41,873 bases of DNA from Ophiocordyceps camponoti-saundersi (nom. inval.) (GCA_003339415.1 PDHQ01000294.1:1-41873); one strand, 5' to 3'; shown: positions 1 through 10,900, counted from the stretch's first letter. The notes: generated by a model not told the origin, from the sequence alone. Made by a program: numbers and translations.

Positions 1-289
1 AATTTACTAATATTTTTATATCTCTTTATATAATTTTTTTAAAATTAAGAAAAAAATATTAAAAAACTAAGAGAAACTATATTATACTTATAGTATACTA
101 TTTAACTTATAAAAGTTTTTTATTTATTTATTTATTTATTTTATCGTTTTTTTACTATACTTTTTCTTACTTTATAATATTAATTTCTTCTTTAAAATTC
201 GTAGTTTCTTATTTTCTTAGCTTTTATAAGCGTTATTTATTATTCTTAATTAGAAAAATTATATAAATCTATTTTTAGAAAAAATTATA
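1..289. other. AT-rich flank without a gene
   Basis: No frame on either strand resembles a protein, and no RNA gene is visible. The stretch is homopolymer-like A/T with a short (TATT)n run at about 121-142. It is probably degraded repeat, but nothing in it can be assigned to a family. Confidence 0.6.
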
Positions 290-445
290 AAAAATCATAA
301 ATGATTTTTTTAAAAAAATCACTTATAATATGATTTTTTTTACGTGATTTAAATCACGGATAAAAAAAATCACTTATAAGTAATTTAAATTACGGAAAAA
401 AAAAATCACGAAAAATCACTCATATAATCACTTATAAGTGATTTT
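290..445. repeat. Cluster of short palindromes built on AAAATCAC / GTGATTTT
   Basis: Several perfect palindromes lie close together: CGTGATTTAAATCACG at 343-358 and AATCACTTATAAGTGATT at 426-443. Half-sites of AATCAC next to A-runs lie at about 315-322, 366-376, 404-419. The block keeps CA and TG dinucleotides that the rest of the window has lost. It abuts the truncated start of the Copia fragment, so it could be the end of a small hairpin-type element (MITE-like) or a recombination junction. The family is unknown. Confidence 0.55.
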
Positions 446-529
446 TTTCTAACCCTGTTAATAGCTAGAACGTTATCTTTAAACTCCCTATAAAACTAAT
501 TAGATTTCGTATAATATAGGTTAAACCTT

Positions 530-1767
530 ATCTGCGCTCCCTCCCTATTATACTTATAAAGAAAAAGGTACGGTTCGAAATCCCGATTATGCCCCTATAT
601 AATAAAGACTTATACGAAGCTTTTCCCTTCGTATTCGTTACTATAAAGGAAAAAGATAACTACGCACTTACTATACGATTATAGTAATAAAATATTATTA
701 CTACCTTAGGACGACTATTTAAGGCCTTTAACTATAAGGAAATTAATGCCCTTTTTATATAGGAAGTTTTTACCTTTATTTAATATAACCCTTCCTTAAA
801 CCTTATAAGATATATTTTTAAAACGCGTCTTATATAAGAGGTAAAGAATCTAAATAATAGACCTTACGAGAAATCCTAGCTTATTATTTAAAAGTACGGC
901 GATAATAGTAAAAAAGAAATCCTTATATAATTACTTATAATTTTACGTATATTATAGCGCTTTTTTCTTACCTTCGGACTTACCCTTATAAAGTTATATA
1001 ACTGCTAAGGCGAACTATAAAATATTATATAAGCGTATATATAGTCTACTAATCTTTTAAGTTATATAATATATATATACTTTCCTAAAAAACTATAAGA
1101 TTAATATTTACCTTATACTTTTTTATATATTAAGAAGCTACTATACGGGCTAGTAAAATTAAGATTATATTAGTTTAAGATATATTATAATTATTATCGT
1201 ATAAACCTTTATATAACGCCCTTATCGTACGATTTATATCTTTTATTTATAATAGCTAGCCCTGACTTATTCGGAATAATAAGCTTATAGATAGATAATA
1301 TATTCTCTTTTATATCTAATATATTCTCTAAACTTAAGGAAAATAAGTTAAAATAAGTAAAGCTTCGTATAAAGCCTAAGATATTCCTTACTAATAGCTT
1401 ATTTATTAACTTTAACGGTAGTCGTATTATACGCGAATTATACGATATCGTTCTTATATAGAAAGGATAGGTAAAGGGCCTTTACGTTATTAACCTAACC
1501 GCTAATATTACCTTATAGGACTTTATTAGCTAGTAAGCTTAAGGAGTATATATTACTTCTACTTATTAACCGGAGGCGTTATATAACCTTACGGTAGCTG
1601 CTTAAGTAACTAATCCTTCCTCCTAGGATATTTTAGCCCTTAATAAATATATCTAATAGTAAATTAATAATACTACTTATAGTTTATAGTTTATTCCGCT
1701 TAACTTATTTTATACGAAACTATTTATTTTTATAAATAGGTTATTTGCGAATAATAAGGACTTTACC
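530..1767 (+). pseudogene. Ty1/Copia-type pol fragment, reverse transcriptase region (5' part of a split copy)
   Basis: This is the remains of a Copia polyprotein. Reading one + frame through many TAA/TAG stops (old Gln and Trp codons) gives the order expected of a Copia RT/RNase H. There is an RPYEKS-like segment near 865. The LLYGLV motif at about 1137-1155 matches the family's 'LYGLKQ/LYGLPE'. A YDLYLLF segment (family YDPCLL) lies near 1225, and the catalytic-site region reads LQIDN where the family has QTDD or QVDD. Next come FNGSRI and a frame ending FANNKDFT. The frame stops abruptly at 1767 and resumes at 19210, because Gypsy-A is inserted here. Upstream gag and integrase are missing: the fragment is truncated on the left, near the palindrome cluster. 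It is non-functional. Confidence 0.85.
1763..1767. repeat. Target-site duplication of Gypsy-A, left copy (TTACC)
   Basis: TTACC immediately precedes the left LTR and recurs at 19210-19214 immediately after the right LTR. Five bases is the usual size for Ty3/Gypsy integrase. Taking one copy out restores the Copia frame (…KDFT | L*LST…), which independently confirms the boundary. Confidence 0.93.
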
Positions 1768-2371
1768 TAATATACGCTTATACGTATAATCTACTAATAG
1801 TCGTATATATTAGGCTAGCTACTAGATATAGTATATAAGAAAGGGAGACGGGCTAGCTACTAATCGTAAGATTATAAAATAGCTACTATAAAAGGTATAA
1901 GTATAGGTAAAAGTCTTTTAAGAATTAAAATAGTAATTATAAAAGAATTTAAATTATTACCTAAAAAAATACTAAGCTAATTATATAGCTAGGAGCTTAA
2001 GGAAGATTTCCTAATATAATCCTAAAAGTATTTACCTAAGGGGATTTTACGGTAATTTCCGAGTATATTAGTAAAATAAAGATTTCCTAATACGCGGTAA
2101 TTTCCTAATATACGGGGATTTCCTAATAAAATCCGGAGATTTCTAAAAGTATATTTTAATACTAAATCCTACTAAAAATCTTAGTAAAATCCTAAGAGTT
2201 ATTATAGAGAAATCCTAAGAGGAAATCTTAGTAATTTCCTAAGCGTAAAGGTAATAAAGTTTCTAGGGGAAATCCGAGTAAAATCTTAAGGCGGGAAATT
2301 CTAGGAAATCTTAGGGAAATATTATAAAAAGTTAGGCGATTTATAGGGGTATTATTACACGTCCCGTATTA
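1768..2371 (-). repeat. Gypsy-A 3' LTR (604 bp)
   Basis: A direct repeat of 18606-19209, equal in length. The visible differences are almost all C/T or A/G transitions. The + strand begins TAATATACGC and ends CCCGTATTA. The central part (about 1995-2330) is packed with ATTTCC/GGAAAT motifs in both orientations. A CA-containing segment, ATTACACGTCC near 2354-2364, is intact in both LTRs despite heavy RIP elsewhere. Confidence 0.93.
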
Positions 2372-3103
2372 ACTTCCTAAGCTAGAAAAGAATTCTAATA
2401 GCTTTATTAACTCCCTATTTTACTTTAGAAACTATTATTATACTCGAAGGCTTTTTCTATATTAACTCTAATAACTATATTTATTTATAGATTAAGAAAT
2501 ATTATCGGGGATTTACGTATAGAGAACTAAATTAATCTATATAAAGTAAGAAAGAAATAAAAGAATAAGATAAGAATAATAAAGGAGAATTATAATATAT
2601 ATTAAATATATATAGAAGAATATATATTACGGTAAAAGGTATCGTAATATAAGGAAAGAAAAATAGGAATAATAGAAACGTAATATAATATATAAACTAA
2701 AGGAATAGAATAAAGGAAAATATCTTACTATTCTTATTATATAAACTAGCGCTTATAATAATATAAGAGCGAATACGGATAATCTTACTATAACTAGCGT
2801 AAGAGATATAGTTTATAGCTTTAAGTATAGTATACTCTATAAAAACGGAGGCGTCTAAAATATTATAAATAATAGTAAGGTCGACTATATTACGAATAGT
2901 TATAAGCGTGCACCGCGAGCAGTTTATAGTAAATAGGCTTTATATAGCCTTCTTATTATAGCTAATATTCTTTCTCTATTTATAGTATATAAAGTATAGG
3001 ATAAATAGTATATAATTAGTACTATATCGTAAAGATATTAAAAAATAATACTAAAAGTATATTAATTTACGAGGTTCTTACCTAAGCTTAGTAAATATAA
3101 TAG
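2372..3103. other. Gypsy-A region next to the 3' LTR, no gene recognised
   Basis: This lies between the extra frame and the 3' LTR. I see no protein domain on either strand. It contains a purine-rich stretch (about 2540-2660, rich in AAAGAAAT and AAGGAGAA) and an unusual RIP-spared island at about 2907-2925 (GTGCACCGCGAGCAG) with CA and GC-rich sequence. A clear polypurine tract next to the LTR was not found. Confidence 0.5.
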
Positions 3104-3205
3104 TTATTACTTATTAATAGTTAAATAACTTAGAGATTTATTACTTATTAATAGTTAAATAAATATAAAGACTATTACGTATTAATAGTTAAATAGTATA
3201 ACGTA
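3104..3205. repeat. Three-unit tandem repeat, 34-bp period
   Basis: The core TTATTACTTATTAATAG followed by TTAAATA starts at 3104, at 3138 and, with small changes, at 3172, giving an exact 34-bp spacing. The period is not a multiple of three, so the array is unlikely to be coding and probably marks the downstream limit of the unidentified frame at 3210-4960. Confidence 0.85.
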
Positions 3206-3209
3206 TACT

Positions 3210-4960
3210 TTTAGTATAAAGCGCGTTATTAACGTATTTCTTTACTACGGTTCGTGCCGATATTATATAAAAAGCTAAAGAATACCTTAGTTTATTATTA
3301 TATTAACGAAGGGGTCCGCGTTAATAAGTTTAATAATTATAATATATTTAATATTATTAAAAGGTTCGACTAAGCTGCTTATTTAATTATATAGCTTTTT
3401 AGCAATATTATTAGGAGCTATCTTAACTAAATCTAAGATATTAAAAACCGGAATACTATTAAAATTTAAGGTTATTTTATTTCTAATAATATCGCTCTAA
3501 GCTAAAAAGAATATATAATTAATAGTAATAGCTAGAAATAATATAATAATACCCTTACTAGGTAGATATATCTATTCTCTTATATAAACGTGTAAGTCCT
3601 AATAGTTTCTCTCGTAAAATTTTAAAATTTTCCCTAAATTATTAAGCGCGGATTTTTTATTAATAAATATAGTAATTTTATCGATATCGAGTAATATATT
3701 CTTAAAAGCGGGAGTATTAAGTAAGATAGGTATAAGAATAAGGAAATTAATAATCTATTCGTTACTAATACCGAATATTTTCGCTATATAATTTAAGTTA
3801 AGGGAAGTATTATATTTAGTAAGGTACTTATTAAAATAAGTTACTTAAATTAAAGCGATATCTATATCTTAGAATATTAAAGCTTACTTATCGTAATATA
3901 TTATAAAAAAAGTAAGAGAGTATTTAATAACTTAAACTAGATTATCGTAGTAAATTACTAAGAAATTATTATCGGCCTCCTTAATATTTTTAGCTTTTAA
4001 AACTTTTTAAAATTAAATAGTAATTTTAGAAATAGTTACTAAAGTTATAAGTTACTAAAAAGCGGAATAAGTTTACTTATTAAGGGTTCTAAGGACGCTT
4101 TATTAAGTAGGAGTAAGAGGAGTAATAAAATACCTTACTAGGGATTTACTAAAAATAGGAGCTACTCCCTTAACCTTAGTCTTTTTTTCTATAGCTACTA
4201 ATACTATTTATTTTATTTTACTAAAATAGTTAGTATATAAGATAATAGCTAAGATCCTCTTAATCTCCTCTAATTCTTCGAAATCTTAGTAAACTTACCT
4301 ACTAACTAAGCTTTTAATATAATCTTTTATAATTTCTAATAGCGTATACGCGCTATAATAATTCTTTCTAAGTTATTCGGATTATAGAAAGATATTCTCT
4401 TTAATATTAGTAAGGGAGTATAATAGCGTAAGATAGGTATAGCTTTTTAATAAAATAGCTAATATTTTAAAAGTAAAGCTAGTAATAAAGGAAGATACCG
4501 CGGTAGTTTATCGAGTAGAATATTTAGGCGTTATAATCTCGGAAATTTCGGGTAAGGAGTAATCGGAGCTAAAATATTCGTTATCTAAAAGCGAGTACTT
4601 AAAATTATAATCTTCGTTATTAAGGAGTCTTTTATTATTAGCTTATCTTTTTATTTTTCGGTTAATATAATAAATATAACTATCTAATTTACTAAAAGAT
4701 AAATCGTAGCTTTTTTCTTAGAGTGCTTATTTTTAGGCGATAAATATTATATAGTTATTCGATTTCTAATTATTAAATTTATAAGTAAATAATTTAAATA
4801 AATATTAGAGTTTAGCGAGGTTTCTAAATAGCTAAATAGCTTTTTTAAAGCTTTCGAATATAAATATTAAGGGAGTATAAATTAGCTATTTATAAAATAG
4901 CTTACGGTATATCTTATCGCGAGAATAATAGGGATTATTATAAGGCGGATTAATCTTAAG
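3210..4960 (-). pseudogene. Unidentified extra reading frame of Gypsy-A, between chromodomain and 3' LTR
   Basis: I do not recognise this protein. One minus-strand frame stays readable for roughly 580 codons, interrupted only by stops that RIP would make from Gln or Trp codons. It contains protein-like stretches such as NEDYNFKYSLLDNEYFSSDY (about 4618-4560), DFEELEEI (about 4285-4262), IFGISNEQ-like (about 3780-3755) and LDLVKIAP (about 3440-3415). No RT, integrase, zinc-knuckle or protease motif is present. Much of the Ile/Leu content probably replaces Thr/Pro/Ser (ACA to ATA, CCA to CTA, TCA to TTA), so the ancestor may have been Ser/Thr/Pro-rich. Its position, sense to the element and 3' of pol, is where env-like or accessory frames sit in some Gypsy elements. 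A captured host sequence or a displaced gag-like frame are alternatives. Confidence 0.45.
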
Positions 4961-5290
4961 TATAAAAGAAGGGAAAAATAAAAAGAAATAATAAAATTAG
5001 AAAATAAAAAAGAATAACTATAAAAAGAATAGATATAATATATTAGAAAGATATAATAAAAATAGGAAATATAAAAGGGGATAATAGAGGATAAATAGAA
5101 AAAAGAAAAGGTAAGAGAGAAAAGGTAGGAAAATAAAAGGAAATCCGGTATAAATAGTAACGCGTTAAGTTTATTATTTCTTAGTAATTTCACGCGTTCG
5201 TTACTAAGTAACTTATTTACCTTATTCTAATAGCTAGTACTTTTTAAGAGTATTTATATATTTTTTCCTAGTAATATTTAGCCGGGCTTC
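4961..5290. other. Strand-asymmetric purine-rich stretch
   Basis: The + strand is almost entirely A/G with T from about 4965 to 5140 (AAAGAAATAATAAAATTAG-type sequence), so the - strand is pyrimidine-rich. The only intact open frame here (4882-5193, minus) is a hydrophobic Phe/Tyr/Ile/Leu/Ser run caused by this bias and does not look like a protein. It probably links the pol frame to the extra frame. Confidence 0.5.
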
Positions 5291-8200
5291 TAACTTATCT
5301 TTTTCTTTCTTAAATTCTTTAATTATCTCCTTTTATTAGAAATCTTTTTTAGCTACCTATTAATTATTATTATTTAGGTATCCTTTCTAATATATAAGAT
5401 ACTTTATTTAAGTAATACCTTATCCTCTTTTAACTTTTCTCTTATTAAGGATTTATTTAATCTTATAATTATCGGTATTAAGCTTAAGGCTAAGTTATTC
5501 TCTTAAAATATTAGCTAGTTAAAGTTAAATAACTAATATAACGGGATAAATATTTATAAAATTATCGAGATTTAGTTAATAAGCTAAATAGCTAATTTAT
5601 TCGATTACGCGGAAAGGCTTAGTTTACTATTCCGAAAGCTTTACTACTTATCTATTAAGAATAGAATATCTTTTCCTAAGTTTTAGCTAGACCTAATCGC
5701 CGAGCTTAAACTTAAGCTTCCGATACTTTTTATTATAATATTATTTTATTATAGCTTAAGTATAAGTAATAAAAATAATTATTTTATTTTTTAATATTTC
5801 CTAGGATCTAAGAGAAGCTTAATCGCTTAGATAACGGAGACTATTATCTATCTAAAATCTAATAAGTAACTTACTTAGTATAATTTTTATAACCGAGGAG
5901 AAGGAGTTATTAAGAGAAAACTAAAAAGCTAATAAAGCGTTAATTTATCGCTTTATTAGGAAATTAGTAGCGAAGAATCTAAAAGCGATTTTAATAATTT
6001 AATTTTATCTTTTAGATAAATTATCGGTTTATAGGTAATATATAGTTAATATAAGGAGTTTAGTATTAAAAGTAAATTATAAGGTTTTTTAAAGCTTAGA
6101 TATAAACTTTAAATCCTAATTAGAGATAATTTATTTTAGGAGTTCTTAGTTATAATAAGTAAGCTTATAATATAGCCGCTAAGCTTATTTTTTAGCGGTA
6201 AAATAATTATATTTAAGGGTTAAAATATATATTTTCGAGAACTTATCGGTAATAATAAGAAGGGTATTATAAAACTTTTCTTTAAGTTTAAACTAAGGTA
6301 AGTTTTCTAAAAAAATTAAAAAGAGTTTAATAATAAAGTTTATTATAATTATATAAAAAGGAATCGCTAAAGAATAAATTAGAACTATTTCCTTAAAAAA
6401 AGGCTATTTATTAGTTTAATTATATTTATAAATATTATATTTATTTACGAAATCGTCGATCTTCTTCTTTAATTAGGAAATAATAAAACTAAAAAAAAGT
6501 TTAGCTTATATATATCTTTAACCAGTATAAAATTTATAAAAATAATACTCGGAAATAATTTCTTTAATATAATCTTTAGGAATATAAAGTTATTATTAAC
6601 TATTAATATTTTTAAGATATAATAAGCTATTTACTTAGATAAAAGGGAGTTTTTCCTAAAAGTTTTTATCTCTAAGTTACTTTAAGATTTTAAATTATTA
6701 TATATCGAGGAGATATTTTTCGGAAATCTTACGTTAGAAGGCGTTATTAAAAATAGCTTTTAAGGAAATAAATATATAATCTTAGTAAATATAATCTTTT
6801 TAGATATCCTTAAGTTCTCCTTATCCTTTTTCTAAGATTACTTTTAAAAGGAGGCGTAAGAGAGAGTTTATAAGAATATTAAAAATACCTAAGATATATC
6901 GAACTTTAAAAAAATATTAACTTAGAAACTAAAAAATAAAAGTAAGGTAATTATTACTTTTTATACTAATAGTAAAAGAAGAGGTTTATTTTATAATTAT
7001 TAAAATCGCGGTATAATTTATAAAAACTATAATTTTCGGTTTTTAAGTTTTAATTAAATAAGTCCGGAGTTTATAATAAGCTTATATTAAGTAAGAGATT
7101 TTAAGTTTAGTTAGCTAATATTTAATTTTAGCTAGTTTAAGGGTATAATTAAAATAATAAATAGGTTTAATAAATTACTAAAGCGGAGCTAAAGATAGTT
7201 TCTAAGATTCCTTATTATTAATATAGAAAAGATAAGCTATAAAACCGTTCTCCTAAAAAATATTAATTTATAAAAAAAGTTAACGATTAGGAAAAAACTA
7301 ACTAAGAGTAGCGTTATTATAAAAGGTATTAGTAATATTATTAAAATAGTTAGTTTCTTCCTTTATTAGGATAATTTTAGATTAAGAGGTAAAGGTATTT
7401 CTTTTTAATCTAATAATAGGTATTTTATTTTCCTATCCTTTTTAGAATATTACTATTTTACGTTTCTAAAAAAGGTTAATTTATTACGTAAAATAAGGAA
7501 TAAGATATCTTATCTATCTAACTAATTTAATTTATTATTTAAGATATTATAAGGTATTAAGGAACTTAATATCTCGTAAGGCTTTTACTTAAAATTAAGT
7601 ATTTATTAGTACGAATCTATTAACGTAATATTTTAATATTTTTATAAATAGGTAATAAAGGAATAATTTAGGAGTAAAGAGGGAAAGATTTATACTAACG
7701 AAAAGATTAAATATAATAGATAGATACTTAATATAATTTTCTAAAAAGTCGGAGAAGATTACTATATTATTAATATATCCGGTAATATATATTTTATATA
7801 GTTAGAGAATATAATTAATAAATCTTTATATATAAGTAGGCGAGTTTTTATACCTTATAAAAGCGACTATAGCCCTTTCTAATCTGCGGTAAGAAGTAAT
7901 CGTAAACTGCTCTCGGTAATCTAAATAAACGAGAAACTAATAAAAGAAGCTTTAAATATTAATAGTAGAAATAACCTTTTTACTTACTAATTTATAGATT
8001 ATATCTTAAGGGAGAGGTATTAGATATATATCGGGAACGGCTATATTATTTAAAGCTTATAAGTTATTAACGATACGTAGTTTACCTTTTCTCTAAATAA
8101 TAAAATATAAGCTAGCGAAAAGTAAAGCTTTAAGCGCTTATTCTATCTTACTTTATAAATATATATTATTATATTTTTTATTAAGGAAATCCTAATTAGG

Positions 8201-8700
8201 TTTATTTAGTAAATAGGGATATAAACTAAGTTTCTTTTTATACTAATTATTAATAAGGGGGATTTTTAGATACTGCTTAGGGGGCAGATTAATTAATCTA
8301 GTATTTTCTTAAAGTTTCGGAAAGGAATTATAAAGTTATTTTACTTTTCTAGATAACTAAAAATCTAATATATAAATTTTAACGCTATATTCTCCTTTAA
8401 TTTCCGAGATATTAGGTATCTTAGAGATACCTAACTAATAAAGTTAACTTAAATCTAAGATATTAATAGGAGGTAAGTTAGTATTAGTTTTATTAGATAA
8501 TATTATTTAGTCTAAAAAAGAATCTAGCGTTAAACGTTTATTAGGGTTATCTAAGGAGTTTTTCTTAGTAATTTATTAAGGGATTATAAAAGAAAATTAA
8601 TTATTAAGATTTAGTATAATACTAACCTTTTCTTTTTATTTAAAAAAGATTAATTTATTACTTAAGTTAAAAATAGTTAAATAGAAGTAATTATAAATAA
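5290..8700 (-). pseudogene. Gypsy-A pol: reverse transcriptase, RNase H, integrase, chromodomain (degraded)
   Basis: In element order, reverse transcriptase starts near 8095 with a frame reading GKLRIVNNL*ALN (family VVDLRALN). It continues through VPDIYLIPLP, the YREQFTITS segment and the YKNSPTYI block to a catalytic site YINNI at about 7759-7778, where the family has Y/F-x-DD. Both Asp codons have become Asn through G-to-A change. The integrase C-terminal domain is clear at about 5740-5500: FKLGD*V*LKLRK, then PFRVIE and IYPVILVI (family HPVISVxQL). A chromodomain follows at about 5460-5300: ILNKRKVKRG*G, then Y*KGYLNNN***VAKKDF (family WKGYP…QWVAEKDF). RNase H and the integrase core must lie between but were not resolved residue by residue. 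The chromodomain makes this a chromovirus, a class known to target heterochromatin. Confidence 0.85.
7700..8095 (-). pseudogene. Gypsy-A reverse transcriptase core with both catalytic Asp codons lost
   Basis: This is the best preserved part of Gypsy-A pol. The minus frame gives, in order, KLRIVNN, ALNNIAVPDIYLIPLP, SKKVIST, YREQFTITSYR, RYKNSPTYI and YINNIVIFSDFLEN. The final motif corresponds to the palm-domain YxDDI…FS of Gypsy RTs. GAC/GAT to AAC/AAT on the coding strand explains NN. Several TAA/TAG codons fall where the family has Gln, Arg or Trp. The enzyme would be inactive even without the stops. Confidence 0.88.
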
Positions 8701-9859
8701 TTAAACTTAAGAGGAAATAAAAGTTAGGGAAGAAGATAAGGTTACGATTTTTAAAAAGATCTCTAATTAACGCTAAAATTATACTTATTAAAAAAGGAGG
8801 GATTATTATTACTAAGGCGGCTATTATATATTTATAAATAGCTAGTCCTTTATAAATAGAATAGTATTTAATATATATTTCTCCGTAAAATTAAATCTAA
8901 AGCTTTTATTAAAAGTTAAGAATATCGATTTTATAAGGGATCGAGAATCTTTATTTTAATAGAACTCTAATAGGAAAATACTTAATAACCTAAGCGCTAG
9001 CTTTAAACTTACTAATATAAAACTTACTATTAATTTTACTAATAATATATAAAGTAAAGGTAGCTTAACTATAAGTTAAGGCTAATCTGATATTATTTAA
9101 GCTTCGAATTATTATTAGATTATAATTAATATTATCGAACTTATTAAATAAGTTTTTCCTAATAAAGGATTTATTTACTTTAATATTAATATATATTTCT
9201 ATAATATTAGATAATCTATTTTTACCGAATACTAAAATCTTTATATAAGAAAAATAGGAAACTTATTTTAAAGGAAAATTAATTATTTAAAAAGTAGCTT
9301 CGATAATAAAAAAGTTTTTAAGAAAGAGGTTTCTAATAATATTAAAAGGTTTTATCTTATATTTCTTAGAATTCGAAATAAGATAATATAAGTTATTAGC
9401 TAGTTACTTATTCTTTTTAGCCTTAGATAATTTAAATAAGTTAGTTTTATTATTTAGATTATATTCTAAGATATTAAGGATTATATTATATATCTTAGAA
9501 GAGATTATAAAGACTCTATTAGTATTAAGATCTTATTTAGTAAATTTATAAGTAAGATTAATAAGGATAAGATTACCTTTTAAGCTTTCTCCGTTTTTTT
9601 TTAGGAAAGGCTATTTTATTTTTATTTTAAACTTAATATTCTTATTAAAAGGTTTCTAGGTATTATTTATTAGCTTTCTAAGGAAATCGTTTAGTTTACG
9701 ATCTAATTAGCGGTCCGGATTTCGTAAGGATTTCTCCTTAGAATTATTTATTTTACGTTCACGTTAAGGTAACTTACTTAAAGCTATATATTAAGTAGCA
9801 TCGTTTTATAAATTACCTTAAGTTCCTCTAATTAGCTTAGTTTAAAAGTTTAGAATAAG
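8700..9859 (-). pseudogene. Gypsy-A gag C-terminal part and protease region (degraded, after LINE junction)
   Basis: This continues the frame broken by LINE-A copy 1. Just inside the junction the minus frame reads NLF*TFKLS*LEELKVIYKT (about 9855-9795), which joins smoothly to LS…YFKKLSNS*LAKIF on the far side of the LINE (about 17215-17150). The character (helical, charged, LEEL/VIY) suits a gag capsid. I could not place a zinc knuckle or the protease Asp-Ser/Thr-Gly triad with confidence, so the gag/protease limit is approximate. Confidence 0.55.
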
Positions 9860-9870
9860 TTATTTATATT
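9860..9870. repeat. Target-site duplication of LINE-A copy 1, left copy
   Basis: TTATTTATATT here recurs at 17122-17132 on the other side of the LINE. Eleven bases is in the variable range expected of target-primed reverse transcription. The motif is low-complexity, so the exact limits could shift by a few bases, but the Gypsy-A gag frame reads across when one copy is removed. Confidence 0.75.
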
Positions 9871-10900
9871 ATTTATTTATTATTTATATACTAAGGGCCT
9901 TTATAATATCTAAAGCTTCTATAATATATTAAGTAGGAAAAATCTCCTAAAGTAAGGCAAAACCCCTTAACTATAAAAGAAAAGCTTACTATACGCTTAT
10001 ATAAGGGTATAGCGGTAGTTAGCGGTAGTATAATATAATAAGCTTACTACCTAAGGGTAGTTTCGGATAATATAAGAAAGTAAAGTAAGGAGGGGAGGGC
10101 GGAGAAAGGAAAGTCCGTAAAGTATAGGGTAGAAAGAGCGGGGCGGTATAGCGTAGTAGCGTAGCGCGGGGTAATACGGGGTAATACGGGGCGGTACGAG
10201 GCGAGGCGGTATAGGGCGGGGTAAAAGAAGGAAAATCTAAAAGGGGGTAAGGTAAAGTAGCGGGGTAGCCGCTTTATTATATATTAGTAATTAAAGAGGG
10301 GGGGGGCTATATCTTTTTCTTTTCTACCTCCTTTTTCCTTTCCTTTTTTTTTTTTTTATTATTTTTAAAAAAAGGTATATTTCTAACCCCCTCCTTTAAC
10401 TTTTCTTTTTAACTTTTATAATAAAAGGAAAGTAAAAAGATTATATAGCTATATTAATAAAATAATAATAATAAATATACTTAAAATTATCTATAATAAG
10501 CCTCGTAACTTTTTCTATATTATATATATAGCTTAATTAGCTAACTATAAGGTCCTATACTAAAAATAATAAAGTAAGTAATATTATATAGCGCTAGCTA
10601 TATATAAAGCTAATAAAGCGTATAAGCTTATAATTAGCTAATTATTATAATTATACTAAGGCTTAGTATAAGTATTAAGAGGTAAGTAATATTAAAAATT
10701 AAGCTAAAGTTAAAGCTTAGAGTGCTAACTAAGTTATAAATATATTCGGAGGAGTTATATACCGCTATAACGGAAATAGCGTAATATATTAATAAAGGAG
10801 GATAGCTAAGCGGCCTATTAGTAAATATAAAATAAAGCGGAGCGGAGTAAAGCGGAATTTTAAATATAGCTAATAATAAATAATAAAAAAAAATTTAAGT
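9871..10900 (-). other. LINE-A copy 1: 3' untranslated part with a GC-rich block
   Basis: No domain is recognised. From about 10080 to 10265 the + strand is strikingly G-rich, with repeated CGGGGTAATACGGGG, GGGCGG and GGCGAGGCGG units, inside an otherwise AT-rich window. A T-tract near 10340-10358 and short microsatellites follow. These cytosines survive because they are followed by C, G or T rather than A. The same block is present in copy 2 near 22685-22865. Confidence 0.6.

Noticed and set aside
290..445. Palindromes as bacterial-type operators or intrinsic terminators
   Set aside because: Everything else in the window is fungal retroelement DNA; there is no promoter or gene they could serve.
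3104..3205. Regularly spaced repeats as a CRISPR array
   Set aside because: Only three units, a 34-bp period including the 'spacers', eukaryotic retroelement context and no cas genes.
4882..5193. Intact 103-codon minus-strand frame, very hydrophobic (Phe/Tyr/Ile/Leu/Ser), looking like a membrane protein
   Set aside because: It is the complement of a purine-rich tract, has no domain logic, and lies at the edge of the better supported minus frame of Gypsy-A. Composition alone explains its hydrophobicity.
10140..10265. GC-rich repeats as an rRNA, CpG island or promoter of a host gene
   Set aside because: It is part of a repeated LINE (also at 22740-22865), with no rRNA-like sequence and no adjoining gene.
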